A stretch of 64,000 bases of DNA, taken from Blastomussa wellsi. Lineage: Eukaryota; Cnidaria; Anthozoa; Scleractinia; Plerogyridae. The stretch spans positions 14,471,947 to 14,535,946 of the forward strand of contig OX393568.1 in NCBI GenBank assembly GCA_947652115.1, written 5' to 3'. A program made the position numbers and the translations under genes. Shown here in pieces: positions 42,168 to 57,100 of the stretch; positions within the stretch are counted from its first letter, which is position 1; each line of letters begins with the position of its first letter. The notes beneath the pieces were generated by a model. That model did not search any database and had not been told where the DNA came from. It worked only from the letters and a program-made list of their open reading frames with translations.

Positions 42168-45100
42168 ATGGAAATTTACGAAGCCAAATATGACTACTGC
42201 GATGATTGTGGCGAGAGCTTGCTTAGTTTCAGTAAAGGAGATAGATTCTTAATTACTTACAAGGCTGAAGGAGGTTGGTGGGCCGCTCAAAGTTTGTCAA
42301 GTAACGAAATCGGATATATCCCTTCATCGTTCGTCGAGGTTAGAAAGATCATTTTTTGTTTTCTTATTTTATCTGTATCTGCACGTCTTCTTGAAATGCT
42401 GGTGTGTTATTCTTAGGAAATTCTGGTGTGTTTGAAGTATAAATTAATAATAAGCTCTTTGTTGTTTTGGCGGACAGTGGCCGTGCATATACAATTTGTA
42501 GAAATCTTCGCTGCAAAATTAAAAAAAATCACAGTATATTAGCATTTCCTTTTGTCAGGTTGCGTTTTCAGTTTCAGGCTAACTATCTCATTTTATTTCC
42601 TTGTGTCCTGAAAGGTTCGCTTATGATCAAAGTGTTGACTCTATAAACGGCGTAGAGCTGCACTCGCGGTTACAGTACTCAACGAATGGCGGCCTGAATG
42701 TTGCCAATGGGAATTGCGATTCCCCTCGAATCTACCGTACCCAGTTAATGGCAATTCGCAACGTCGTGACATTGGCTTCCGCGTACATTAATGCACATAT
42801 TTTTTCAGCTTTTCCTGTCCACACTCGTCTTCATATCCTTGGACTTATTAGCAGAAGAACATGACCGCAGTTTGTATTTCGATTATATTCCTTATATTGG
42901 CTGTGAGAGAGATCTTCCAATCTTCAACTATCGACATCATTTCTGTCCTTTATCCAGTTAAACCAATTTCGAAATGACAATTTATCAGCCCAGCATCAGG
43001 TTGAAAAATAATTGTAGTATTTTGTCATACGAGTAGAAATACACATTGCTTGATCGCTACAATCCATCGTGACAGAAGATAAGGTTTGACATAACGCGAT
43101 GGCAGTCTGGGGGGTTGATGGGTGAAGAAATAGGGTGCGTAATTAGCTAGACTCTTGAAGTCGATCTTGCGTGCAGCTGTGAGTCCAGGCGCCCTTACAA
43201 GGTCTTACAAGGTAGTCAGATCCCTACAGGTGCAGGTATCGTCTTTACGGTCGTGCTCGAGTTTCCGTTTGTTGTCAGGCTTTAGTCGTTGAGCAATAAT
43301 TGCAGAAGGGATCGATAACATTTGCACAATCATTGTGCGCGTATGTAAACTCGGTCAATCGTATTGACATTAAGACCATTAACCAAGTGAATTCACAGCC
43401 TAAAACGCATAGGTAGTCTACAATTTCTTTAAAGGGAACCTTTATATTTTCTCTTGTTAAAGGTTACGAAGATTGTTTGTTTTTGGTTGATTATAACAAT
43501 GAGAGTTTGAAAAAATTAGAACCTCTCGTCTTCAACTGTCGAGTGTGCTTCTTCGATGTCGTATTATGATCAATTAAGATACTAATTTTACCAGAAAGAG
43601 CTGAATATTGTTTTACTTAGTAAACTCCTTGAAATATTAGTCGACCGGTGTACATAAGCTAAAAGGTATTGACAGTATTGAGATATTTTAAAATATGTCA
43701 GAAAAGATTACCCTACGATATTTTTGTGGGATATCTGCACTTTTATCAAATACTTTTTACGATTTCATTATCGACATTCAAAACCTTCAGCTTTTATTAT
43801 CTTCCTCCAGATCTGACATAACTCACATAAATCTGCATGAGAGAGTTCTGAGGTGCCTAAAATATTTAAATACTCCAAGATTTGCAGCATGTAAACTGAA
43901 TGTCTTTCAGGGTTCTTGTTGCGGTTTCTGTGATAAGAAATAATAATTCTCCACTTTGCTATTTCAAGCGTAGCAGGTGCGACACGCTCTGTTTCCCAGT
44001 TGGGGTTTTCGCGTATTTTTTTTTTGTGTGTGTATTTCCGATTACTTGCCTGTTTTTCGGCTTGATCAGTTCACACGTGCCGTATATTTGCAAAACAATA
44101 AACGAATGACGCGTTACCAAATTAGGAATCACTCGCCCGACTTCCTCCGAACTATGCACATTTTGTTGTGTTGCTCAATCGCCGGTTTTAGCAAGCGACC
44201 GATTTTATCCAAGGAAGTTCGGCCGTGTGACTTTGTTTCAGCAAGGGCATTTTCCACATTTTCGAGGTCAGTAGGGTAGCTGTAGGTTCATTGTTTTTCG
44301 TTGAGAGAAGTTCGAAGTGCTGTTTGTAATTCGCGAAGAAGCCCGTCAACCGATTTGTTTTATATATGCAGGTGTTAGATGGCCTTCTCTTCTCTTGCAA
44401 GGAAACCAGCGTAGAAATACGCAGAAATACGCCTTTGCCTTTCAGCGTTTTCAGTAAACCTCAAAAGTATCATTCAGAGCCAAGTTAATAGGTTTTATTT
44501 GTACAAATTGCTCATTTAGTCTTGTACTTTTGCTTCGCGAGAATGTTGTCAACATAATCAGAGTGGAAAGTGGGTGTCGCTCGCGTCATATTCGTCTTGA
44601 GGAAATTACCGACACTTTGTTTTTCCTTTTAAACGTTTTACATTTTGAAACGCCATTATACGCAGTGAGACTTAACTGGTCAAGGTGCTATTTGAAATCG
44701 TGTGTTCCTCCTCCTAAATAACTCTAATTCTGCAAATTTCAGTTTCACGATGAATGCTGTCATAAATCGCACGGAGAAGGTTTCGCAAAATTTTGCAGCG
44801 CGGGAATTTCGCTTTCATGTCGGCCCAGGAGTTGAAAAATCGTGATGTTTTCTTTTTCCGTGCTCATCTTTTAAAGCCTCTATTTGTATAATATTAATAT
44901 TGCTGATAGTTTCTTTGTTGTGTTAATGCGCCGTTTGTTGTTTTTAAGCTTGATTTGCTCGATCGTGGTTTTGAAATTCAGATTTTTGAAAAGTTTATCC
45001 ATGTGACTTAAGCTTATAAAAAGAATAACATGGCGGCAGTGCGAAAATACCAATTTCAAGCTTTATAATGTTTATTTCAACCATTTTGCACACTGCCTGT

Positions 45101-48100
45101 ACATTCTTGTGTGTATAGAGAAGTCAAAGTTGTGAAGTTTGTAAACGCCGTACAGTGTACTTGTCGTGTTGAAGGAACATTTACGATGCTTCTCTTGTAA
45201 GACATGGTTAATTGCATACAAGTTATCACACGGAGATCACAACATGGTCTCTGTAATACTCTTCCAGCTGTCTGTTTTTTCCAGCTGTAGCCAACAGCAA
45301 CCAATCGCTTAGCCACAAGGGTGTGTAATTTTCTTTGAAGATCTTTCTTATTATCAAGTTTTAACTGGTCTTTTTACATAATTTGAACATTTTAAAGTTA
45401 TAAAAGAATATTTTAATAATTTGTGTTATGTGAAGAATCTTTTGGAAATGTAGACATTGTTGGAGTCACCACTAAAAAAGTAAAATATTGCAAGCTACGA
45501 GTACATGTGAAGGTCTCTAAAGTCTTGCATTCACACTATTGGGACAGTTGTTGCTGCAAAGTAACAAAATATTCCAAGTCTCTTGGTGTGCTGTTAACTG
45601 CATGACTGTGCAATATTGTTGACCATTTACAGTGTAAGGTGGCTTACTACAGTTTTGAGGGGTTTTGAGTGGCTCTGAACCCCCTCCACAGAATTTTTTT
45701 AAACTTTGCAAAAAGTTGCATCTCCTCATGCTTATCAAAATTCGATTATAAAAATGGGTGTCACCGAGCTCGTTTTTGAGTTATTAGCAGTTAAAACTAA
45801 AGTTAAGCATGTTTTTAGCAGGTCATATTGTTTCTATGGTAACCTATTATGTCACGAAAATGATAACAACATGTTCACCAATGATTGGGCAGATTTTGAT
45901 ACCATGATTGTAGCATCAACTGATAAAGAGTGCTGGAAACTGTTTTGAGCCAACACCTCAAAGGCCATTTCCAGTCCGTACTGCACAATCTCGACCTGCA
46001 ACGTTTATCACGCCTCACACGATGAAATGTAAACAAACCAAAATGAAAATTACGGGGGAAAACTTACCTTTGTCTTCATTATTAACATCCAATATCCTTG
46101 CAAAACAATAATCAAGAGTAAACGAACTTCGACGATATTTCAAACCGACATTTCAGCTCATTGCGAACTCCCAAACAAAACGACCTGTAATGGTGGACTC
46201 AAAAACGTCATGTACGCAGTTACCGAAGTGTAACGTATCAGCAAATTCAAAACAGAAATGTAAACAAATCCTGAGACTGCGCAGTACGGACTGGAATTGG
46301 CCTATATCAGTATACCTTAATTTCGCCCAAGACAGTAAATTTGCTTTTTACGGATGCCCTGTTGGGAAATTTTACGGTCTTTCTTTTGCAAAAAAATCAA
46401 AAAGAAAATCTTTTTTGTTACCGAGATAGAAATTATCGGTAAAAACATTTTTTATTACAAATTACCGCCAGATGAGCGTCAACAAGTTGCTGTCATCGCT
46501 TACTGTAAATTCACCACCAAACCTCAATTGAGGGCCTCATTTCATCACTAAACTTTTCATTACTGGTATCTTTCACGTGATCTGATCTTGCTTTAGTTCT
46601 CCTGTTCTGTTTCAGTAGGTTCTTGCATTAGACTTAAACTTTGTGGGTTGCATTCTTGATGTCCTCATGAACACTGAAAGTGTCGTGCTTGTTTGCTTCT
46701 GATCAAAGAAGCCAAAACAGAGAAACAACAAGCAGTCATTTAATTCCCACTTCGTTCATGGTTCCTTTTTCTGCTGCAATAGTGATGTTTCTTGTGTGAG
46801 CGCTTTATAAAGATTAGAAAATCGATTACAGTAAACCTGTCAGTGCAATAATCTGAGTGCGAGAAACTCACTGGCTTTTGTTTTCACCGTCAATCCGTGG
46901 TCTTTGGATCATTTGGATGTCTGTCAAATGTAGAAGGTCATCAACCCCATAGCAACAGTAAGCCGATCCTTAGAGTTATCTGTCAATACATCATTAACTC
47001 TGACACTTAGTGCATCATCAGTCGCTTATAAAAAACAAAACTGGAATAGCTGTTTTCGACTGCCGTAAATGTACGCACATTTTAAGTTAGTTTGCAACCA
47101 CCTTTCAACCTATTGAGCTGAAATTTGGCTCAAATGTTCCTTAATACCTGGTCTACAAAAGTGTGTCTCTGGTTAAAAAGTTATAGCTTTGTTTGTTCAA
47201 GGGTATCACAAACTTTAGAACCTCAAACTTTAAAGTGGCATAAAAAGAGAACAAAGTGATGTTTTGAAGGGCCATGTGTAACAAATCATTTGCGGTGCTA
47301 AACATGTTGCGGTGACAATTGAGGCATGTAAACCAACTTGATAAAGACAAAAGGGGAAATGTCCCTTCAATGCGCAAAAAGTCTAAACTTATTATCCTTT
47401 TTAAAAAGAGAAGGTTTAATTGAATTCCTCATTTAATAAGCTTTCGGAAAATGTATACTTTTTGGGGGTTTATTTTTAAAGCTTTGCCACAAAAACATGT
47501 TAGCATGAGGTGGTCAGTTGCGGTATGCTGATACCTTAAAATTAAACATCTGTTCAAAATAAAACAAAAATATGTTAGACATCTTTTTTCTACAAAAAGG
47601 GAAAATGTGATATTTTGCCCATTTAAAAATTTGTCTACAGATTTTTTTAAAAATTTTGACTATGGACGTGATTCATCCACATAAATAAATTGTGAAAGTT
47701 TCATGGTCAGTTGTACGGTAGGTTTTCAAGAAATTTTGGGTCAAAAACAGGTTTTTACAACCTTGGACATGAGCCCTTTTATTTTAGCATGTCCTCGTGT
47801 GGAGCCATGTGTCGCTATAACTTTTTAATTTTTGAGCTGCATTGCCTCACTTTAAAATAAACATTCACTTCAGTGTTGGTGGCAAGGGTTGGATATTTGC
47901 CTCGCCGCTTCTCGGTTCAGTAAATATCCACCAATAGCCGCCTCCACTTTGGTGAATAGTTGTTAATTATCATCTATCGTTTTCTTACCATTGTGTAGCA
48001 TGAGGTGTGCTGGTTGTTCATATGTCCTCCAATTTTGTTTTGCAGCACATTGCAGTAGTTGATCCGCTAACTTCAAACGAAATGGATGTGTCATCAAAAC

Positions 48101-51100
48101 AAGAGAAAATAAAAATGGATGCTCTGTGTGAGCTCACTGCAAAGATACAGCAAAACCCCCATCCAGGTAATGAAGTATGTTCCTGCTTGGATTGTTTTTG
48201 TTGCTGTCTCTTTGAAGTAATTGTCATTTTTAATATGCATTGATATTTGTTTTGTCTTGCTGGAAGATATAAACTTAATTCATTCAAAGGTGAACTTGTG
48301 AATCAGTTTGATTTCCGCTTAAGGTGGCTCAAAACAGTTTCCAGCACTATCCAAGACTTACGATTCTAATGAGTCATTATAACCACTCTTTATCAGTTGG
48401 TGCTACAATCATGGTATCAAAAAGCTGCCCAATCATTGGTGAACACGTTGTTATCACTTTCGTGACATAGTAGGTTACCATAGAAACAATATGACCTGCT
48501 AAAAACACCCTTAATTTTAGCTTTAACTGCTTATAACTCAAAAACGAGCTCGGTGACCCCCATTTTTTATTGTTGAATTTTGATAAGCATGATAAGATGC
48601 AACTTTTTGCAAAGTTTAAAAAAATTCTGTGAAGGGGCTTCAGAGCCACCTATGGTAACCTATTATGTCACAAAAATGATAGCATGTTCACCAATGATTG
48701 GGCAGTTTTTTGATACCATGATTGTAGCACCAACTGATAAAGAGTGATTGTAATGACTCATTAGAATCGTAAGTCTTGGATAGTGCTGGAAACTGTTTTG
48801 AGCCACCTTAAGCGACACTGGCTTAGCTCCCTGGATGCATGGCTGGGGAGACTATACCCATGTTTGGGTATAGAGTTACCACTGAACGTTTGAAACCATG
48901 ACCCTGTTTAGGACAAAAATGGCATGAAACACCTACCCTGTTTTGGGCAAAGGAAAATGTTTATATTATGGTACTAATATCGCACGCTGCGAATGATCTT
49001 TTGTTGACTGATGACCTGGCAAATAAACACTGATCAACGTTTCTGATTTTGGATTGCTCAAAATGTGGTGCCAGTCTTGAAGCCATACCCTATCTTGGAC
49101 AGCTCCAGACCCTGATTAGGACAGATTAGGACAGACTCACTTGAAATTATCCCTAGGAAAATCCAAATGGTGTTTTTCTTTAAGTAATGAAGACTATGTG
49201 AATGCTATAACAGTTTATTGTATAGTATACCCTCTGTCTCCCTTTTTAACAATGCTTTGCACTCATGTACACAATACTTTTGATACTTGCTATCCAGTTT
49301 TTTATTTGTAATCAAGCTTGAGTCTATGGCTTGAGTCTATGTTGTTTGTTGATATTGTATGGAAATTTGTGCTTATAGTTTAACTAATAATTTTTAAAGC
49401 TGGACTCCATTTCATTGCATGAGGTGTGCAGTGGCTCACATCATAAACAATCATTCTTGCAGGCGATAAAAGTAAATAAAACTCGCAACTTACAGAGCTC
49501 CCTCCTTTCTGTCTAAACCATTTCTCGAAATTTTTTTTGGGCAGTCTACTGATGCTTTTCTTTTTAAGAAACCTGCAACTTTCCAAACAGCAGCCTTCGT
49601 CTTCAAAGCTTTCGAAAGTTAAAATACATGTAATTTTCACTCAAGCTGAGCAGCCAAGTTTTCTGTAGGTTGAGGTGGTCTGTGACAAGCTTCTCCTGCA
49701 AGGCCACCATTTTGACTCGGTCTTGAAAAGAAATTTGTCGTTGGAGCAAACCTGAAGATTGTAGTGTTAGCAAACTCAAATTAAAATCTTTCACATTAAA
49801 GCTTGCAATGTTCACTTTAACTCAATGGACAAGAAGAAATAACGTATGTAAGTATTGCTTATAGTGCATCTAACCCCAAAATATTTTTTTCAGTAAAATA
49901 AACCTTTGCACTAGTTCGAAACGCATTGCATCTCCTTTTCACCAAATTCTGACTATTTATAGCTTTGGTTTGTTCCAGAAAAAATCCACACACCCCCGAT
50001 GGATGGGATTCTGGAAATTCTCGTAGGAGGGGGGTCAAAGACTCTGGAAATCCAGGCGCGAGGGGGGGGGTTGAACTTGAAAAAGTCTTCTTCAGGGGTC
50101 ATTTCAACTGATGGTTCAAGCGATTCGAACGTTAAGTTCGGTGACATTTCAGCGCTCTCAGACCCTGAAAGCAATAGAAATATTTTGTTCATATATTTCT
50201 CACCTGACATAAATGATAATCTAAGTTCGAACCCGTCGAAGAGCGCGAACGCCTGACACATTTCTACTCGTCCCAGATCCAGCGCGCCACCGTTTTGTAA
50301 TTTCACGATTTGCCTTGTTGAAGTTGTTGAAATCTTGTTTGTTTGGTGTCATAAGAATAATAAAGAAAGGAAAAACAAGTGATTTACTTTCACCCATTAA
50401 TGGGAGCTGTTTAAAGTGCTTTTGTCTTGGCTTCGTTTTCTTCAACATAAAATTTGCCTTTCCAATTTTCTGACGAAAGCCAAAAGCCTTTTTGTAAATA
50501 TGGCAGACTTATAAAGCTGTTCACAACACGAGTCTTGCCTTGCACTGCAGATTAAAACTAGAGGTCCTTTGAAGGTAGGAGATGTGAATGACGTTATTCA
50601 GTCTTTAAGTTATAAAAGAATTTGAATGATAAAGAAGATTAGACTTCCGTTCTTCAAAAGATTTTGATTTTAATAGAAGTTCCTCGATCTTCAGTGGATA
50701 AGACTGACCTTATGTCTTGGAAAGGAATGACTGTTGAACTCTTTTATCATATTCCATACTAATCGCATTTAAGCTTACTTTAGGACCGTATATGGCGTTA
50801 AGAAAGAAAATGGTTAACTGATATTTTTTGAGCTAATTATTTAAGTAAACACGCGATCACTTTTTCTTATGTTTGCTCCTTTATTTTTTCGTTCCATGCG
50901 ATATAGCGATAGTATTCTTAACTTATATTAGCTGAAACTTTAGAAATTAAAGAAGATCATCTTCTAGACGCGATTGTGCGTATTTTCTATTAAAAGTAAA
51001 TTAAATGTAAGCCTAAATTTTTTTCCGGAAATTCAGGCGAGAGGGGGGTCTTTTGTCTTGGAAATCCAGGCAGGAGGGAGGGTCTTGTGCTTCAGGAAAT

Positions 51101-54100
51101 CCAGGTGAGAGGGGGGTTAAAAAATGACCCCATCCATCGGGGGTGTGTTGATTTTTTCTGGAATAACCCATTCAAAAGTTATGAAAAGCTGTGCATCATT
51201 TGTTCCACGACCGAGTTATGAGGGGTGGGGGTCTATTCCTGATATGACATCACAAACTGATTTGCATGCATGTTTACAAAGACTTGATGCGATGCAAATC
51301 AGTTTGTGACGTCATATCAGGAATAGACCCACGCCCCTTATGACTCGGTCGTGGAACAAATGATGCACAGTTTTTCATAACTTTTGAATGCTAAAAATAG
51401 TCAGAATTTGGTGAATAGGAGAAACGAAATGTGCAATACTTTTCGAACTGGTGCAACAGTTTTTTTAGCGAAAAAAAATATTTTGGGGTTAGGTGCACTT
51501 TAAATATCATGTGTCATAGTTAACATTGCGTAATAACTTTTTCAGGAAGGAATCATCCAAAATATCCCAAAGTAGATTACTTTGACGATGAAAAACAAAC
51601 TCCACCAACAACCCCTGAGTTGAAGAGAACTATTACTCCTCTCTCTGCCTCCAAGGAACAAGATGAATTACGGAAAGATCTTAAATTTAACCAGCAAAGG
51701 TATTTACATTTAACATGTTGTTGAACTAGGACAAGTTAAACCAGTGGTAAAAATAGTCTTTTTACAAGCCTAGCCTAGTGGCTCAGGCCTGATCATATAC
51801 CTGTTTCCTTAGGAGTATTGTACCCCCCTGGCTTTTAAACCCCCTCTCCCTCAGATTTTTTCAGTGAATGTCTGTTGGAGCAGTGCTGTCAATAAGTTTT
51901 GAAGTAGACGGCGCCAATGGGAAAGTAGGCGGCAGCCTACTTTTTGAGCGCCGAAGGCGCGAGCCTCATAGGGGGTTCTGGGGGCATGCCCCCCCAGAAA
52001 ATTTTGAAATTTAGATGCTCGGAAATGCTATTTTCAACGGTTTCCTGACAGTATTTGGGCCCAAAGAACAACCAAAATTAAGACTATATTAACCATGTTT
52101 TATGTTTATTACAACCGTTCTTTTCCTCAAAATCTCAATCACTGGCTTTTAGAAAAGAGCAAAATGATAAATCTTCAAATGCTGATTAAAAAAATTAAAT
52201 TTAATGTTTTAAGTTCATTTGGCATATGCGAAGTCTGGGTTCTAGTCTTGTGAAAATGTCCCAGGCGTTCCACGACTCTTCGATCTGCCGTCGATCTGCT
52301 TCGACTTTTCACCGCTTCCACCGAAAGGTTAATACGTTTAAAACTCCAGAAATGTGCCTTTTCTTAGGCTCAGATACTTGATCCCGATGTTTTGCAATTA
52401 TTTTTGCGGGATCTTTTCATTATTTTGAGCTGGTTTCTTGCTGGATCCTGTTCTGTGAAAATGTTGCAGGCCTTCCATGATCCTTCGATCAACTTCCATC
52501 GACACGGGAAAGGTAAACACGTTTAAAACTCCTGAAATGCGTCTTTATTTCGACTCAAACGTTTGAGGCAGTTGTGGCACAATTATTTTTGTGGGATTTT
52601 TTCCTTATTTTAAGTTTCTTACCAAAATTCACAGTAAAATGAGACTAAAGTAGCCGGCCAAAGATTGGTCAGTAGCCGGCTGTTTCGACCGGCTACCGGC
52701 CCTTATTGACAGCACTGTTGGAGGGGGGTGTATGGATATTAAATCTAGAACCACACATTATTACAGTGCCTATGAAGTAAAAAAATTTTTTGACCAATTT
52801 GCTTGTTTATGTCTTAACTCAAATTTGCGTGTTTAAGCCATCAAAAGCGCATTCTTTGATGTTTTTTGGAACCTCAAAGTCTGGATGTCGCAAGCTGAAA
52901 TGGGTCCGTTTCACGCTCGGCCAAATGCTCAGATTACACAGGAAGTGGCACAGTTGGTGGTTCTGAATACTATAGAGCCATGGCGGATAAGAGAGCGAAG
53001 AAGGGAGGGATGAATTATTGTGCCGCTGGTGCGCCAAAAGAACTGGCACACCAGAGATTTCAATGTATTACTCTCCAAAGGAGAAAAGTGTGGGGCAAAA
53101 CTGGACTCGATTCGCACGCATTCACCGACAAGATTTTGTGCCAAACAAGTCATGTTTGTCTTCGGCACATTTTGACAATAGCTGCTTTGAGCACAAGCCA
53201 GGTTTCCGCTGTGATGGATCTGAAGAAGCCGTGGAATTGGAAAACATCTTATTAAGCGGGGCTCAAAGTTAGCGACCAGCTGGTCACATATGCGACTAGA
53301 TTTTTAATTGTGTGCCTAAAAATTCATGTGTGATCGCACTTGCGCGCCTAAAAATCCCGGAGATTAGTGCGACTGAGCTTAATCACCACTTAACTCTGCT
53401 TTCTCACCTGATCATCCTAAAATGACTCCGACTGGTTAGACATGAAACGGAAGCTTGAAATAATAAGTTCAATCGTAGGTATGACATGATCAGACTCCAA
53501 ACAATAAAGTTGCATCATTTTCCTTGCATCAGTGTGTGTTTTGTTTCTCTTTTTCCGCTATGGTTTCTCCGAACACGGAGCTCCATGTTTCCATTCCATC
53601 CCAGCTTTTTTCGGTTTTGCGAAGACTCTGCTGATACGTTTCATCAGCGTCCTGCTCCATTGATACTGCTTTAGTCCAAGATAAAGAGGACGAGCCAGAG
53701 ACAAAAAAAAAGGAAAAGTATACAAGTTTCAGAGAGCATGGCTGAAAGAATTCGAATGGCTTGAATGGGATTCAGAAAAAGAATTGATGCGCTGCCGATA
53801 CTGTAAAGCCTTTCCAACTGATGGATCTTCATCCTTAGTCAATGGATGCAGCAATTTTAAACATGCGACACTTACCAAGCACTCGAAGCGTAAGAGCCAT
53901 GTTTATAGCAGGGATTGTTATTTGATCCGCAGTGGTAAATTCAAAGCAGCTACACAGCAAGAAGCACTTCCGGAAGTTTTGGCCAGACAGGAAACGGCCC
54001 AGCGGGCTGACCCGCAACGGGCGCTTGAAATTAAATTCAATGTTGGCTATACGATAGCGAGAGAGGAACTCCCATTTACGAAATTCTGGCCGCTACTTTT

Positions 54101-57100
54101 GCTGCACAAAAAGAATGGAGTAGGCATCAGTCCAACTTACGACAACGACGTCAAATGTGCGGAATTTATTTCTTCTATTTGTGAAAGCATGAAATCTAAT
54201 CTCTGTGACCGGCTGTTGAAATCAACAAGGTACGCGCTGGGTACCTCATGTGCAGAGGGCATTAGAAGTGTTCTTGACAGGAATCCCAAAAGACGGAGAC
54301 TTAGAGATGCTGGTCAGTTTGCAGCAACATTTGTCCACATGGAAAATCTTGATGAGACATCAAAAAACGCTGGCATTAAGGGCAGACCGAAAAAGGCAAA
54401 TACCTATTAAATTTATATTGTCAATTTTTTAATCTTTCATCTTGCAATTGTAGATACAGCCATGCCAAAATCCACTGTCTAGTCTGTTTCGATAACTACT
54501 GTCAAACTCTGCATTTTTTATTTACTTGTGTTGCAGCTTGTGAAGACCATGAAGAAATTAGATTTTGTCGCTTTCTGCCACTTCATTGCTGATATGTTTC
54601 AGATAATCTCTGAACTAAGCAAAAGCCTGCAAAAAAATGATTTAATTTTACCAATGGCCATCACTGCTGTTAGAAGAACCATGGACCAACTAGAAAACCT
54701 GCTTGTGCGGCCGAAGAGGAATGGTCATTTGAGCAGGTTCCTAACTGCTCTCCAGGCCCAAGTGGAGGGACAAGGGGATGATGATGATGGTGAAGATACC
54801 ACTGAATCTTCTAAATTTCAGGTGGACACAAAACTTCATGCTCTGTGTTACCCTTCTTCAGTCTTTCTAAGTTTGTTTGTTTTTATGGGGTTGTTTATTC
54901 CTTTTTACAATGCTTTTAGGGAATAACTTTGTCTGGTGATGCCAAAGACCTTGCAGAACAGACCATTCACTCCCCTCAGCTCGAAAGGCAAATAAAGCAG
55001 ACGGTGCAACTTACTGTACAGGAGATACGTCAACGATTCGGCGCCTTGCAAGGAGATACTGGCAACAAGAAAGGGCGTGCACCTGAGGCCGTATGTTGCC
55101 TAAATGTAGCGTTCAACCACGACAGTTGGCCAGAAAGTCCTACAAACCTTGCAATGTTTGGAGAAAAAGAGATTGACTTTCTTCTGTCGTACTTTGAAAG
55201 GATACTATTAAGGCACGTAATCGATTTTCCAATCATAAATGTTTTAATAGCAAATAATTAGATTTCGGTTACAAACTGCACAATAATTTTGGTTGATTCT
55301 CCAAAGATATTCAAGTTGAAAGATTCTCTACTCTGTTGATTTTCTTTAGAAATGGTTGTGACAAAACAAGGGTACAAATTGAGTATGGCAATTTCAAGAC
55401 GCTAGTTCGTGGTACCTTTCAGGACAAATCATTCTCTACCCTCTGGCAAGTTATGTTCACAAAAGATCCCTACAAGGAGGATTTCAAGGTATGAATAATA
55501 ATTATTAATACTGTGTATCATTTTGGGCTTCACACAAAAAAAACACTCCCAGTCATGCAAATCTTTATTTTGTTATTCAGTAACAATGGTTTCTTTTTTC
55601 TTAGAACCTGTTACATCTGGCTGAAATTATGTTGGTTATTCCAATAAGTAGTGCGCAGTGTGAGTGGGGATTTTCTGCCCAGAGGAGAATCAAGTCTGAT
55701 GTAAGAAGCAGCCTCCATGTGTAGAAAACAGAAGACCTAATCCGCATCAGTATGGAAGGGCCAGAATTAGAAGCTTTTGACCCAACTCCAGCAGTTGTCA
55801 AGTGGTTTAGCAGCGGTCAGAGACCAAGGCGTCCCAACTTTGCTTACAGAAGGTGGCCAGATGAACTAATTTCAGTTGCTGACTCATGGGACTCACCGGA
55901 TTTCAAATGTTGTATTAACGACGTGGTTCTACGTCGAAGTCTGTATTAGCTTTAAACTAAAAGTGTATTGCAAATCAAATGAAAGTTGTGAGCAGTAAAC
56001 TGACAGAAACTGACATTCAGACGTCTGACCTCTATACATCTGTGATGTTATGACTTCAGTTTGACGAAAAAAAGCCTCCAAATAATACAGTATATAGTGC
56101 CCTTTAGAAACTAATGTGAAGCAAAATAGGTCGGAAGACCGAATTAATAAACAGATCGACGGCAAATGAACAAATGTCACGAGCGATCGGCTCGTCCGCA
56201 TGACGCGCATAAGGCCATTGGATATGTCCAACTATCTAAATTTCCAGCAAAGAATCGCTTGAGGATTGTTCATCGCTCAAAATGGATTTTGAGGAAGGCA
56301 TTTTATCGCTACTGTCAGACATAGTTGAAATTTAGCCCATGAAAATACAAGCTATAGACCTCTGACGGGAAATTTTACTCAAAAGCAACAGGAAACTATG
56401 TGTAAACAACACGCTGGAACCACTAACTTCGTCATCACCGCTTAATTTGTTCCCAGTCTCCGGACCCCCCTATTTGCGTACTTCAAGCAGCAAAAAACGG
56501 ATTTTCTTATCTTTCCACCGAATTTCTTTTGTCATTTTGGAATAAGGGTACAATATACTACAAAAATGTGCAAAAAATTTTTTACTTCATAGGCACTTTC
56601 AAGCCCAGCTTTCTTTCAACTGGAAAAATCATTTCAAAGCACATGTCAGTAGGAAACGCTGTATCATAAACCTTAATAGCGAAGATTTTGAGGATTTTCC
56701 AAGATGTCTGACCATTCCTCAAAGATTTCTGAAGATTCTCCAAATGTTCTCTAAAGGTCGCACAGACGTTTCCAACATTTCCTGAAAATTTCCTAAGATT
56801 TCTGCAGTTTGCAGAAGACTTTCAAGGGAGATCCAAAGATGTTTGACTGTACACCAACAAATTTTAATACAGCAAAAGGGTCAAACATGGTATCAAACAT
56901 GAAGTCATTGATATCATCACACATAAAATTATCATAATTTTACAGGTGTTTAATTATATTTTTTCTCAGGGCTGGAAATCCTTATAAAACACTTCAGTAA
57001 ATATATTAATAAACATAAGTCATACTGGCATTCATTGTGTTTCTTATTTCAGGGGTATTCAGCTAGGTAGACCAGAACTTGTGAAAACGTGGGAGAAATT

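Noticed and set aside
49603..49815. 70-codon minus-strand ORF in intron 2 of the SH3/FAM107-like gene
   Set aside because: It looks helical but lacks splice context and opposes the host gene; probably chance.
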